This document shows, one piece after another, positions 1 through 6,040 of a stretch of DNA of 6,043 nucleotides. A program made the translations under genes and the position numbers. Position 1 is the stretch's first letter. The number at the start of each line of letters is the position of its first letter. This DNA comes from an uncultured Succinivibrio sp. (GTDB lineage Bacteria; Pseudomonadota; Gammaproteobacteria; Enterobacterales; Succinivibrionaceae): the NCBI GenBank assembly GCA_902772715.1, contig CACYBT010000124.1, positions 1-6,043 of the forward strand. Reading direction: 5' to 3'. Under the pieces are notes generated by a model. That model was not told the origin of the DNA and ran no database searches. It worked only from the letters and a program-made list of their open reading frames with translations.

Positions 1-20
1 GCCAAAGGATACGTCGCCAT
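1..20 (-). CDS. Possible start of the next operon gene, truncated by the window edge
   Basis: Two bases after the TAA stop of sctU there is an ATG (20-18) that opens a frame reading MATYPL and part of a seventh codon before the window ends. The 2-bp spacing is the same as that between the STAS and kinase genes at the other end of the operon, which favours a real translationally coupled start. The only ribosome-binding sequence is a weak AGAGA inside the last codons of sctU. Six codons are too few to recognise a family. In many type III clusters sctU is followed by another apparatus or chaperone gene, but that is context and not seen here. Confidence 0.35.
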
Positions 21-22
21 AT

Positions 23-1072
23 TTATCTCTGATTTTTCAGGAATTCAACATATCTTAAAATTTTTGCCACCGGAATCAGCAGATCCTCAGGAATACTCTC
101 ATCTTCATTACCCTCAGCAAAAAGAGCTCGAGCCAATGGAGGCTCACGCATGACCGGAATATTTTCTTCCTTTGCCACCTCTATCATACGTTTTGCCATT
201 TCGCCCTGACCTTTAGCTAAAATTCTAGGCAAAGGATCCTTTTCTTTATCATAATCAATTGCAATAGCATAACGAGTAGGATTCACAACAACCACCTTTG
301 ATTTTCTTGTTTTGCCAAGTGTATTTTGATTTGCCATTTCCTGATGAATTTGCTTACGCTTCTGTTTAATTTGTGGATCACCTTCCGATTCTTTAAATTC
401 TCTTTTCACCTCATCCATTGACATCATGTGATCTTTCATATATTTCATTCTAGTATATATTAGATCAAGAATAGCTAAAAATATAAAGGCCGCTATCGCA
501 TAACTGGCAAGATCTTTTAACATGGTGCCCATCATCAGCCAAATATGCCCCATATCTAGATAAGGCAGAATAAAAAGAGAGCGTATATTATTGGTTAGTG
601 AAATCCAAACAGCAACAGATAAAACAACCACTTTTATAATATTTTTTAGAAAATCAAAGGCATTTTTTTTGGAAAAGACTTTTTTAAACCATTTGCTAGG
701 GCTAAGATTTTCAAGTTTTGGCATTGCCGCTTTAGGGGAAAACATAAAACCAATCTGTCCCAAATTCCCTATAAATGCAGCAAACATGGCAATTACCACA
801 ATAGGAGATGCAATCTTTAGCATCACCAGCACTGTGAGACTTGAAAGACGAGGCCAGGCCTCATCAAATGATAAAGAAAGAGTATAGTTGATGATTACAT
901 CAACTAAGTCAGATAATAATGTGAATATGTCTTTAGATGCTACAATAAAGTAGGCCGTAACCATGGTAACAATGACCGCAGAAGGAACCTCTTGAGATTT
1001 AGGCACATCCCCCTTTTCTCTTGAATCTCTCAGTCTTTTAGGTGTCGGTTGTTCGGTCTTCTCATCAGCCAT
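23..1072 (-). CDS. sctU: SctU (YscU/FlhB family) type III secretion export-apparatus switch protein
   Basis: Inner-membrane component of the type III export gate that controls substrate-class switching through autocleavage of its cytoplasmic domain. The 349-residue length is typical for virulence-type SctU. The N-terminus has the family signature EKTEQPTPKRLRDSREKG (4-21). Hydrophobic segments lie at about 31-50, 81-103, 145-162 and 188-207. They are followed by the charged linker MSMDEVKREFKESEGDP (217-233) and the C-terminal cytoplasmic domain. The autocleavage motif is NPTR at 264-267 instead of the usual NPTH. Downstream family landmarks are present: an IPV-x4-PLARALF stretch (305-318) and the C-terminal AKILRYVE (336-343), resembling YscU/PscU-type proteins more than flagellar FlhB. 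No flagellar gene is nearby. The start ATG at 1072 begins the conserved N-terminus directly. It lies 35 bp after phosphatase B and has no strong adjacent Shine-Dalgarno. Virulence type is an inference; a flagellar role is less likely. Confidence 0.93.
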   Translation of the reverse strand: MADEKTEQPTPKRLRDSREKGDVPKSQEVPSAVIVTMVTAYFIVASKDIFTLLSDLVDVIINYTLSLSFDEAWPRLSSLTVLVMLKIASPIVVIAMFAAFIGNLGQIGFMFSPKAAMPKLENLSPSKWFKKVFSKKNAFDFLKNIIKVVVLSVAVWISLTNNIRSLFILPYLDMGHIWLMMGTMLKDLASYAIAAFIFLAILDLIYTRMKYMKDHMMSMDEVKREFKESEGDPQIKQKRKQIHQEMANQNTLGKTRKSKVVVVNPTRYAIAIDYDKEKDPLPRILAKGQGEMAKRMIEVAKEENIPVMREPPLARALFAEGNEDESIPEDLLIPVAKILRYVEFLKNQR

Positions 1073-1100
1073 AAAGATCTAGCCCCACTAGAAAATCCTG
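1073..1100 (-). promoter_or_regulatory. sctU translation-initiation region with a small hairpin
   Basis: No AGGAG-like sequence sits at the normal distance from the sctU ATG. The nearest good match, AGGA at 1099-1096, is 23 bases upstream. Between it and the ATG is a 5-bp inverted repeat, TCTAG (1092-1088) and CTAGA (1082-1078), around a TGGGG loop. If it folds, the effective AGGA-to-ATG distance is 8 bases. Alternatively, the loop GGGG (10 bases from the ATG) may be a weak ribosome-binding site itself. The stem is short and AU-rich, so it may not form. Confidence 0.3.
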
Positions 1101-1107
1101 TTGCTAA

Positions 1108-3075
1108 TCACGACTTTCTATAATCAAGGGCTAATACCGTAATATCATCAAACTGAGTGGCATTCCCCTTAAATTCATCTAAAACACAATAGAGATCATT
1201 TATGCAGTCTTTGACATTCTTATGATAAGAAGACTTCAGATAATCATATATTCTTTCTTCACCAAAAATAACCGACCTGTCACTGTTATGTGCCTCACTC
1301 ACACCGTCAGTGAACATAAACAGTCTCTCCCCATCATGAATCTCACATTCATATGCCACATACTGATATGTTTCTAGAACACCTATGGCAGGACCACTGA
1401 TATCCTCAATTACACGTAAGCCTTCAGCACTGACTATTACCGGTTTACAGTGTCCGCAATTAGCAAATGAAATCCTGCCAGTCTTTTTATCCAAAATTCC
1501 AACAAAAAGAGTAACAAACATCATGTTAGGGTTATATTTTGCCAATGAACCGTTAACCTCACAGATTAACTTTTTCATGTCCATGCCCAAAGAGATGCCT
1601 TCACGAATTAAAGTCAGTGTCATTACCATAAACAGCGCAGCCGGAACGCCTTTATCAGAAACGTCACCAATCGTAATAGCCACTTTATCGCCACCAAGTG
1701 GAATAATATCATAAAGATCTCCACCTACTTCCTTAGCAGGCAGAAGTCTAGCATAAACATCAAGAGGAGCAAAAGCAGAATCGTCAAACTGATTACCTAC
1801 AACACCTAACTGAATCTCCTTAGCCACATTCAACTCACCTTCGATCATTCGACTGCGGTTTTGAGAACTGATAAGTTTAATAGTATTGTTCGATAGAGAC
1901 TCCGTCATCTTACATATGGCTTTGGAAATTTCACTAACTTCACGTTCAGAGGACACATTAATGAAATCGACGAATTTTTGTACCTGATTCTTATCTGTAA
2001 GTTTGAGATATTTTAATGATCCCGTACGACTATTTAAACTCTGTAAAGGAGAAACAAGTGAGGAAATAAGCAGATATGCGAGAATAAAAGCCAAAACTGA
2101 AGTAATAAAACCTAAAACCAGCAGTTCCACAGACAAATTAATCTGAGAGGAAAAAATCAGTTTTTTTGAAGTTGCCGATACAATAAAGCAATCCATCGGC
2201 TTGTAGTAAGCAATCTGCATTCTTTTTAGGTCATTGTTAACAATTCCATCATAGGACAAACTCAGATTTTTTTTCGCCTCCTCTAGTACATTACGAGGAA
2301 TATACATTACCGTACTGTCGTAATTATCATCAACCCTTGGGATGATCTGACTGCCATGTTTATCAAGAATATAAGTTTTCATGCCCTTATTCGACATAAA
2401 TTCTTCAGTATTTTTCATAAGTAAAACAGCATTATCAATAATTCTGTTGTTCTCATTCTCAAAATTAGTGCGCAATTCAGTAACAGACTCAGCAATAAGC
2501 ATAACTCTATTGCCCATAGGCATCACCAGTCCAAGATACACCATACCGTCATCTTTATCCGTAATAACATGGTATGAGCCTTTACTATCAAATCTGGTAG
2601 TTGATAAAAAATTCTTAATCTCTTCATGAAAAACATTTTTAGCCTTTAACAGTTTACGGAATTCAGGGCGTACATAAACTGACTTTACCGGATCCTCTTT
2701 ATCGTAAATAATCACCATCACACCAGCGCTTCTGGTACTCTCAAACATGATGTTTCGAATAATAGATTCTGTTCCGGAACGAATTTCTTTGTTATCTTTT
2801 GAATTATTGGCACTTATAATGGCATTACCAACCATTCTTAATTTAAAGCGCAATCCCCTAAGACTGTCAGATAGCATAGTCAGATTACGATAATAAAAAC
2901 TGTCAAAAACCTCCGAAATCATCACATTGTTGGACTGCTGATGAAATGCCGTTTTTTTTTCTAAATCCTCACTCTGACTGTAAATAAGGTAAAAAAGCAT
3001 TGCTGCCGTTGGTATAACTGAAAAAAATACCAAGAGACTCACAAGTTTACTTCTAAAGGTTAGGCTAAACTTCAT
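1108..3075 (-). CDS. Membrane-anchored PP2C/SpoIIE-type serine phosphatase B (RsbU/BtrU-like) with its own sensor domain
   Basis: Predicted to dephosphorylate the STAS protein encoded upstream in response to an extracytoplasmic signal. The 655 residues comprise a transmembrane segment at about 10-32, an extracytoplasmic domain at about 33-312 (tentatively Cache-like, since the end of it reads QIAYYKPMDCFIVSAT), and a second transmembrane segment at about 314-338. A degenerate HAMP-like linker follows (SPLQSL at 342-347, to about 395), then the phosphatase domain from about 412. The metal-binding motifs are intact: GGDLYD (451-456), GDVSDKG (470-476), NCGH (539-542), TDGVSEA (589-595) and FDDIT (642-646). 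The switch-helix segment after IQLG reads VVGNQF, without the usual LP pair seen in phosphatase A. The start ATG shares ATGA with the stop of phosphatase A, and GGAG lies 7 bases upstream, so translation is probably coupled. A nine-A run encodes K40-K41. It is clearly a paralogue of its neighbour. Confidence 0.92.
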   Translation of the reverse strand: MKFSLTFRSKLVSLLVFFSVIPTAAMLFYLIYSQSEDLEKKTAFHQQSNNVMISEVFDSFYYRNLTMLSDSLRGLRFKLRMVGNAIISANNSKDNKEIRSGTESIIRNIMFESTRSAGVMVIIYDKEDPVKSVYVRPEFRKLLKAKNVFHEEIKNFLSTTRFDSKGSYHVITDKDDGMVYLGLVMPMGNRVMLIAESVTELRTNFENENNRIIDNAVLLMKNTEEFMSNKGMKTYILDKHGSQIIPRVDDNYDSTVMYIPRNVLEEAKKNLSLSYDGIVNNDLKRMQIAYYKPMDCFIVSATSKKLIFSSQINLSVELLVLGFITSVLAFILAYLLISSLVSPLQSLNSRTGSLKYLKLTDKNQVQKFVDFINVSSEREVSEISKAICKMTESLSNNTIKLISSQNRSRMIEGELNVAKEIQLGVVGNQFDDSAFAPLDVYARLLPAKEVGGDLYDIIPLGGDKVAITIGDVSDKGVPAALFMVMTLTLIREGISLGMDMKKLICEVNGSLAKYNPNMMFVTLFVGILDKKTGRISFANCGHCKPVIVSAEGLRVIEDISGPAIGVLETYQYVAYECEIHDGERLFMFTDGVSEAHNSDRSVIFGEERIYDYLKSSYHKNVKDCINDLYCVLDEFKGNATQFDDITVLALDYRKS

Positions 3076-5069
3076 GCTCGTGCTCCACTCTCTGAATGAG
3101 CAAAAGACAAGGCTAGCATGGTAATGTCATCAGACTGCAACGCATCCTGTCTGAATTTAGCAATTTCATCCATAAGTCCATTTAAAATCTCATGGGCTCC
3201 CTGCATTCCATGTTTCGCGATATATGTCTTGATACGTTCCTCACCAAATAAAGTTTTTTCTTCATTTTGAGCCTCACTGACACCATCAGTATACATAAAG
3301 AAACATGAGGCTCCATCTATATTCTCAACAAATTCACTGTATTCAAAATTTTCAACAACACCAGGTGCTGGTCCTGATAAACCAGTTACAATATGAACTA
3401 CACCATTCTTGTAATACAGCGGTTGGCAATGACCGCCATTTGAATAACAAAGTGACATCGTATTTTTGTCTAAAATACCAACAAACAGAGTCACAAACAT
3501 CATATTAGGATTATGTGCACAAAGAATTTTATTGACTTCATTCATAATATTCTTAGGTGACAGATTTAAATTTATACACTCGCGAATGATAGTCACACTC
3601 ATAGACATGAATAGTGCTGCAGGAACGCCCTTATCTGAAACATCACCGATAATAATAGCTACACGGTGATCATCAAGAGGTAGAACATCATATAGATCTC
3701 CGCCCACCTGTTTGGCAGGAAACATACAGCCACTGATATCTAAAGGCTGTAAGTCCGGGACTGTCAAATCAGCAGGCAAAATACCTATCTGAATAGCCTT
3801 TGCCGCATTTAATTCACCTTCTAAGCGATCTTCTTGCGCATTTGCAGTAAGTAACAGATTCACATTATTTGACAGATATCCCACCATCTTTTCGAAAGTT
3901 CTTGCTAGTCTTCCAATATCATCATTATTTTTCACTGGCAAATCAAGATTAAGCTTTTCTAAATCCTTAGCATCTGCAAGATCTTCTGTCTGTTCTATCT
4001 TTTCTGCACTGCTGACAATTCTCTGAATATTAGTCAATGGTCTTTTCAGCAAATAAGAACAGCAGAAAATAGACAAAAGAACCATGATGAAACCAACCAC
4101 AAAAACTTTTGCTAAATTCTTGCGAAGATTGTCGACTGGTCTTTGGACATTTTTGATGACAGCAGCAAACCATTCAAGTGAGGGTAAATAACTTATGCTG
4201 GTATAATATTTGGTATCATTATAATTAAAATACCCAATCCAATTATTATTACTCTCTCGGCATTTATCAAGAATCTCTTGAGGCAGATTAAGTAATTCAT
4301 CATTGTCGTTTAGTATATTTAAAGCATTACCCTTGGCATCGTACAGTTTTATATAGGAATTCTGATAGTCAATGAAATTTACAGAAGACAAAGTAGCATT
4401 TAAATCCTGTTTAATACTTTCCTTACTGACATCATTAGAATATAACCTATACATTGATACAAGATCTAAACAGCAACAGATTCTTAAATACTTATTGAAG
4501 TTAGTTACACAGATAAGGTATGGAATGTCTTTATGATAAATGAAAAAGAAAGAGTATTCATCATCTATTATGTATTTTGACAGTATATATTCTAGGTTTC
4601 CTAAACTAAAATCATTTTTCCCTTCTAATAATTCGCGGTCACTGTCACGATAAAAAATACTTAATTCAGGGGACTCTCTGTTATAGATAAAGACATGTAA
4701 TCTACCAGAATTAATGCTTGAGAGAAGATTATTCGTGACAATTAGGGTCAAAGCATCGTCATACAGATTAAAAGCCTGTATTAATCCATCCTTTATAATT
4801 TTACTCTGACCTTCTAATGATTTTTTTGTAACCGCAATATGAAGCATAAGTTCACTGATATTCCAGCGAAAACTGTCAGAGATCAGTTCTGAAAGTAATT
4901 TTTCTTCTACTCTAATTGACTGAGAATCTTCAAGAATTAAAACTTTTTGTTGTGACAGATAAACATACGTACTACAGATACATAGCGGGAAAAATATAAG
5001 AGAAAATGCTATCAAGAGAACCTTTGTTTTAAAACGCATATTCTTTAATGCTTGAGCAACATTTCTCAT
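3072..5069 (-). CDS. Membrane-anchored PP2C/SpoIIE-type serine phosphatase A (RsbU/BtrU-like) with Cache-like sensor and HAMP
   Basis: Predicted signal-controlled phosphatase acting on the phosphorylated STAS protein. The 665 residues run as follows: transmembrane segment at about 17-38; extracytoplasmic domain at about 39-318 whose end (SISYLPSLEWFAAVIKNV, 291-308) looks like the membrane-proximal end of a Cache domain; transmembrane segment at about 321-340; HAMP linker with KRPLTNI (342-348) and DDIGRLARTFEKM (383-395); then a phosphatase domain from about 415. The helix and switch region is intact, EGELNAAKAIQIGILP (417-432). Catalytic metal-ligand motifs are GGDLYD (456-461), GDVSDKG (475-481), NGGH (544-547), TDGVSEA (594-600) and SDDIT (646-650). 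It begins 77 bp after the kinase gene and overlaps phosphatase B by 4 bp. The nearest strong ribosome-binding-like tract is 37 bases upstream behind a hairpin. Met11 (ATG at 5039), which aligns with the start of phosphatase B, is an alternative start but also lacks a good site. The sensor has a Cys triplet at 198-200. Confidence 0.92.
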   Translation of the reverse strand: MRNVAQALKNMRFKTKVLLIAFSLIFFPLCICSTYVYLSQQKVLILEDSQSIRVEEKLLSELISDSFRWNISELMLHIAVTKKSLEGQSKIIKDGLIQAFNLYDDALTLIVTNNLLSSINSGRLHVFIYNRESPELSIFYRDSDRELLEGKNDFSLGNLEYILSKYIIDDEYSFFFIYHKDIPYLICVTNFNKYLRICCCLDLVSMYRLYSNDVSKESIKQDLNATLSSVNFIDYQNSYIKLYDAKGNALNILNDNDELLNLPQEILDKCRESNNNWIGYFNYNDTKYYTSISYLPSLEWFAAVIKNVQRPVDNLRKNLAKVFVVGFIMVLLSIFCCSYLLKRPLTNIQRIVSSAEKIEQTEDLADAKDLEKLNLDLPVKNNDDIGRLARTFEKMVGYLSNNVNLLLTANAQEDRLEGELNAAKAIQIGILPADLTVPDLQPLDISGCMFPAKQVGGDLYDVLPLDDHRVAIIIGDVSDKGVPAALFMSMSVTIIRECINLNLSPKNIMNEVNKILCAHNPNMMFVTLFVGILDKNTMSLCYSNGGHCQPLYYKNGVVHIVTGLSGPAPGVVENFEYSEFVENIDGASCFFMYTDGVSEAQNEEKTLFGEERIKTYIAKHGMQGAHEILNGLMDEIAKFRQDALQSDDITMLALSFAHSESGARA
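3083..3086 (-). promoter_or_regulatory. Ribosome-binding site of phosphatase B
   Basis: GGAG lies 7 bases before the ATG at 3075, inside the last codons of phosphatase A. Together with the ATGA stop/start overlap at 3075-3072 it supports this start and coupled translation of the two phosphatases. Confidence 0.7.
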
Positions 5070-5117
5070 ATTTAATAATACTATCTAAACAAAAAGTTCA
5101 GATAATCTCCCTTCCTT
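5070..5117 (-). promoter_or_regulatory. Phosphatase A leader: distant Shine-Dalgarno-like tract plus 11-bp imperfect hairpin
   Basis: In the transcript direction a purine tract AAGGAAGGGAG (5117-5107) is followed at once by ATTATCTGAAC (5106-5096), a TTTTT loop (5095-5091) and GTTTAGATAGT (5090-5080). The arms pair over 11 positions, nine Watson-Crick and two G-U. Ten bases (5079-5070) then lead to the ATG at 5069. Without folding, the tract is 37 bases from the start and no other good site is present. With the hairpin formed, the tract sits about 10 bases from the ATG. This resembles the known case of phage T4 gene 38, where a hairpin brings a distant site to the start codon. The same repeat could instead be a protein-binding operator. 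Confidence 0.5.
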
Positions 5118-5146
5118 CACCACTTCTATCCCAGCAGACACAAAGC

Positions 5147-5584
5147 CTACTTCTCATTTGATTTATTACAATCAGAGGCATCAATCAAGATATCAACTGC
5201 ATTGGTGTCAGAAAACCGTGAATACATATAGTGAGTCGACAATGTTTTTACAAAATGAATTCCTAATCCACCTATAGGTCTGTCATCTATACTATCACTT
5301 GCATGAGGATCTAGATTTACGGAAAAAGGATCAAAAGGTTTGCCGTGATCTAAAAAAGAAATCCGCAAAAAATGTTTACCATCGAAAGTTACTGAACCAC
5401 ATGAGAACTCAACCACACCAGCGCTGCCATCATAGGCATATGAGGAAATATTTGCCAACAGTTCCTCAACTACCAACTGCGTTTTCAATAGGAGAGGGGC
5501 AAGTTTGCCAGTCATGCATTCTCGCAAGTTATCATTAATATATGCCAATTGTTCAATTGACGCAGGTAATTCAATGGTCTTCAT
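5147..5584 (-). CDS. RsbW/BtrW-type serine kinase / anti-sigma factor (HATPase fold)
   Basis: Cytoplasmic protein kinase of the partner-switch family. It should phosphorylate the STAS protein made by the preceding gene and, when not bound to it, hold a target protein (a sigma factor in the best-known systems). Its 145 residues match the usual length. ATP-binding (Bergerat/GHKL) boxes are visible: N-box VEELLANISSYAY (39-51; E41 and N45 are the expected catalytic and magnesium-binding residues), G1 box DHGKPFDP (79-86; D79 contacts adenine) and G2 box GGLGIHFVK (105-113). The IDDRPIGG stretch (99-106) forms the expected ATP lid. The ATG at 5584 is 2 bases after the STAS stop and is preceded by a strong GAGGAG, so the two are translationally coupled at matched levels. 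The partner held by the kinase is not encoded in this window. Confidence 0.92.
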   Translation of the reverse strand: MKTIELPASIEQLAYINDNLRECMTGKLAPLLLKTQLVVEELLANISSYAYDGSAGVVEFSCGSVTFDGKHFLRISFLDHGKPFDPFSVNLDPHASDSIDDRPIGGLGIHFVKTLSTHYMYSRFSDTNAVDILIDASDCNKSNEK

Positions 5585-5586
5585 AG

Positions 5587-5934
5587 CTACTCCTCTGATA
5601 TCTGACTTAAAGCACTATCAGTGTTTTCACTTATTTTTATGATGAGATCAAAACCTGAAATTGTGAAAACCTCCCTAACTTCCGAGGCAAGATTGCAAAT
5701 CACAATTTTCTTTCCAACTGCTTTACATTGTTTAGCCATTTTTAAAATAGCGCGCAATCCAGCAGAACTAATATACACAAGTTTAGAAAAGTCTAAAACA
5801 AAGCCCTTATCTTCACTCTGACACAACGGGAGAATTTTTTCTTCAAATTTTCCAGCATTCAAAGCATCAATTCGTCCATCGACATGAATTATCCCAATTC
5901 CCTGCGAATTAGCATCATCAATAACAACTTCCAT
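5587..5934 (-). CDS. STAS-domain anti-sigma-factor antagonist (RsbV/BtrV type)
   Basis: Small cytoplasmic phospho-switch of 115 residues, a single STAS domain. Visible landmarks are the first strand GIGIIHVDGRIDALNA (12-27), the central strand and phospho-loop FVLDFSKLVYISSAGLRAIL (45-64), and the C-terminal region VREVFTISGFDLIIKI (86-101). Alignment of YISSAGL with the YMDSTGL of Bacillus RsbV places the phosphorylatable serine at Ser57. Unphosphorylated protein would bind the kinase encoded next; the phosphatases would regenerate it. The ATG at 5934 has AGGGA 7 bases upstream (5946-5942) and gives the normal family N-terminus. It is the first gene of the apparent operon. The name RsbV or BtrV cannot be assigned with certainty; the family can. 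Confidence 0.93.
   Translation of the reverse strand: MEVVIDDANSQGIGIIHVDGRIDALNAGKFEEKILPLCQSEDKGFVLDFSKLVYISSAGLRAILKMAKQCKAVGKKIVICNLASEVREVFTISGFDLIIKISENTDSALSQISEE
5590..5595 (-). promoter_or_regulatory. Ribosome-binding site of the kinase gene, inside the STAS gene
   Basis: GAGGAG lies 5 bases before the kinase ATG. It is also the last two Glu codons of the STAS protein, directly followed by its TAG stop. Coding and ribosome-binding functions therefore share the same six bases, which fixes the kinase start and implies coupling. Confidence 0.8.
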
Positions 5935-5941
5935 GAAAATA

Positions 5942-5946
5942 TCCCT
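5942..5946 (-). promoter_or_regulatory. Ribosome-binding site of the STAS gene
   Basis: AGGGA lies 7 bases before the ATG at 5934, a normal spacing that supports this start. Confidence 0.65.
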
Positions 5947-5971
5947 ATAAATATAATTCTATTTTTGTCAA
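5944..5971 (-). promoter_or_regulatory. Weak candidate operon promoter (TTGACA element)
   Basis: A perfect -35 consensus TTGACA occurs at 5971-5966 upstream of the first gene. The best -10 at usable spacing is TATAGG (5949-5944, 16-base spacer), but that overlaps the ribosome-binding site and would start transcription almost at the ATG. Other AT-rich hexamers, TAGAAT (5961-5956) and TATATT (5955-5950), are too close to TTGACA. Either the promoter uses another sigma factor or activator, or the true promoter is further upstream and TTGACA is chance. Confidence 0.25.
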
Positions 5972-5973
5972 AA

Positions 5974-6008
5974 TACACAAAATTAAACATAGACGGAGAC
6001 TTTGTGTA
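5974..6008. repeat. 8-bp perfect inverted repeat upstream of the operon (possible operator)
   Basis: TACACAAA at 5974-5981 and TTTGTGTA at 6001-6008 are perfect inverted copies separated by 19 bases. The near arm begins 2 bases from the TTGACA element. The half-site spacing would suit two protein subunits on successive helical turns, or a loop in the leader RNA. The function is an inference from position only. Confidence 0.35.
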
Positions 6009-6027
6009 CATTGTCATCTTGGTTTAA

Positions 6028-6040
6028 TATTATCATAATA
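6028..6040. repeat. 13-bp AT-only palindrome near the right edge
   Basis: TATTAT and ATAATA flank a central C as a perfect 6+1+6 palindrome. Its low complexity makes chance likely. It lies in the 109-base non-coding end (5935-6043), where no gene is seen before the window stops. Confidence 0.25.

Noticed and set aside
591..887. Open frame of 98 codons on the + strand
   Set aside because: Lies wholly inside sctU on the opposite strand, shows no recognisable domain, and sctU is a clear family match.
23..1072. Flagellar FlhB
   Set aside because: Length, the C-terminal LARALF and AKILRYVE segments and the partner-switch neighbours fit virulence-type SctU better, and no flagellar gene is present. 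It cannot be fully excluded without more flanking sequence.
1385..1714. Open frame of 109 codons on the + strand (and a similar one at 3466-3669)
   Set aside because: Both are antisense to the conserved phosphatase core. They resemble each other only because the two phosphatase genes are paralogues.
1641..3665. Long direct repeats between the two phosphatase genes (for example around 1641-1680 and 3622-3660)
   Set aside because: They correspond to the conserved GDVSDKGVPAALFM coding region of paralogues with many silent differences, not to a mobile or regulatory repeat.
5037..5039. Met11 as the true start of phosphatase A
   Set aside because: It aligns with the start of phosphatase B but has no better ribosome-binding site, so the upstream ATG was kept and the alternative noted.
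5080..5106. Rho-independent terminator between kinase and phosphatase A
   Set aside because: The T run is in the loop and not after the stem, and the stem is AU-rich, so it does not fit an intrinsic terminator.
5299..5538. Open frame of 79 codons on the + strand
   Set aside because: Antisense to the kinase gene, with a composition of repeated His and Arg that reflects the complement of a real gene.
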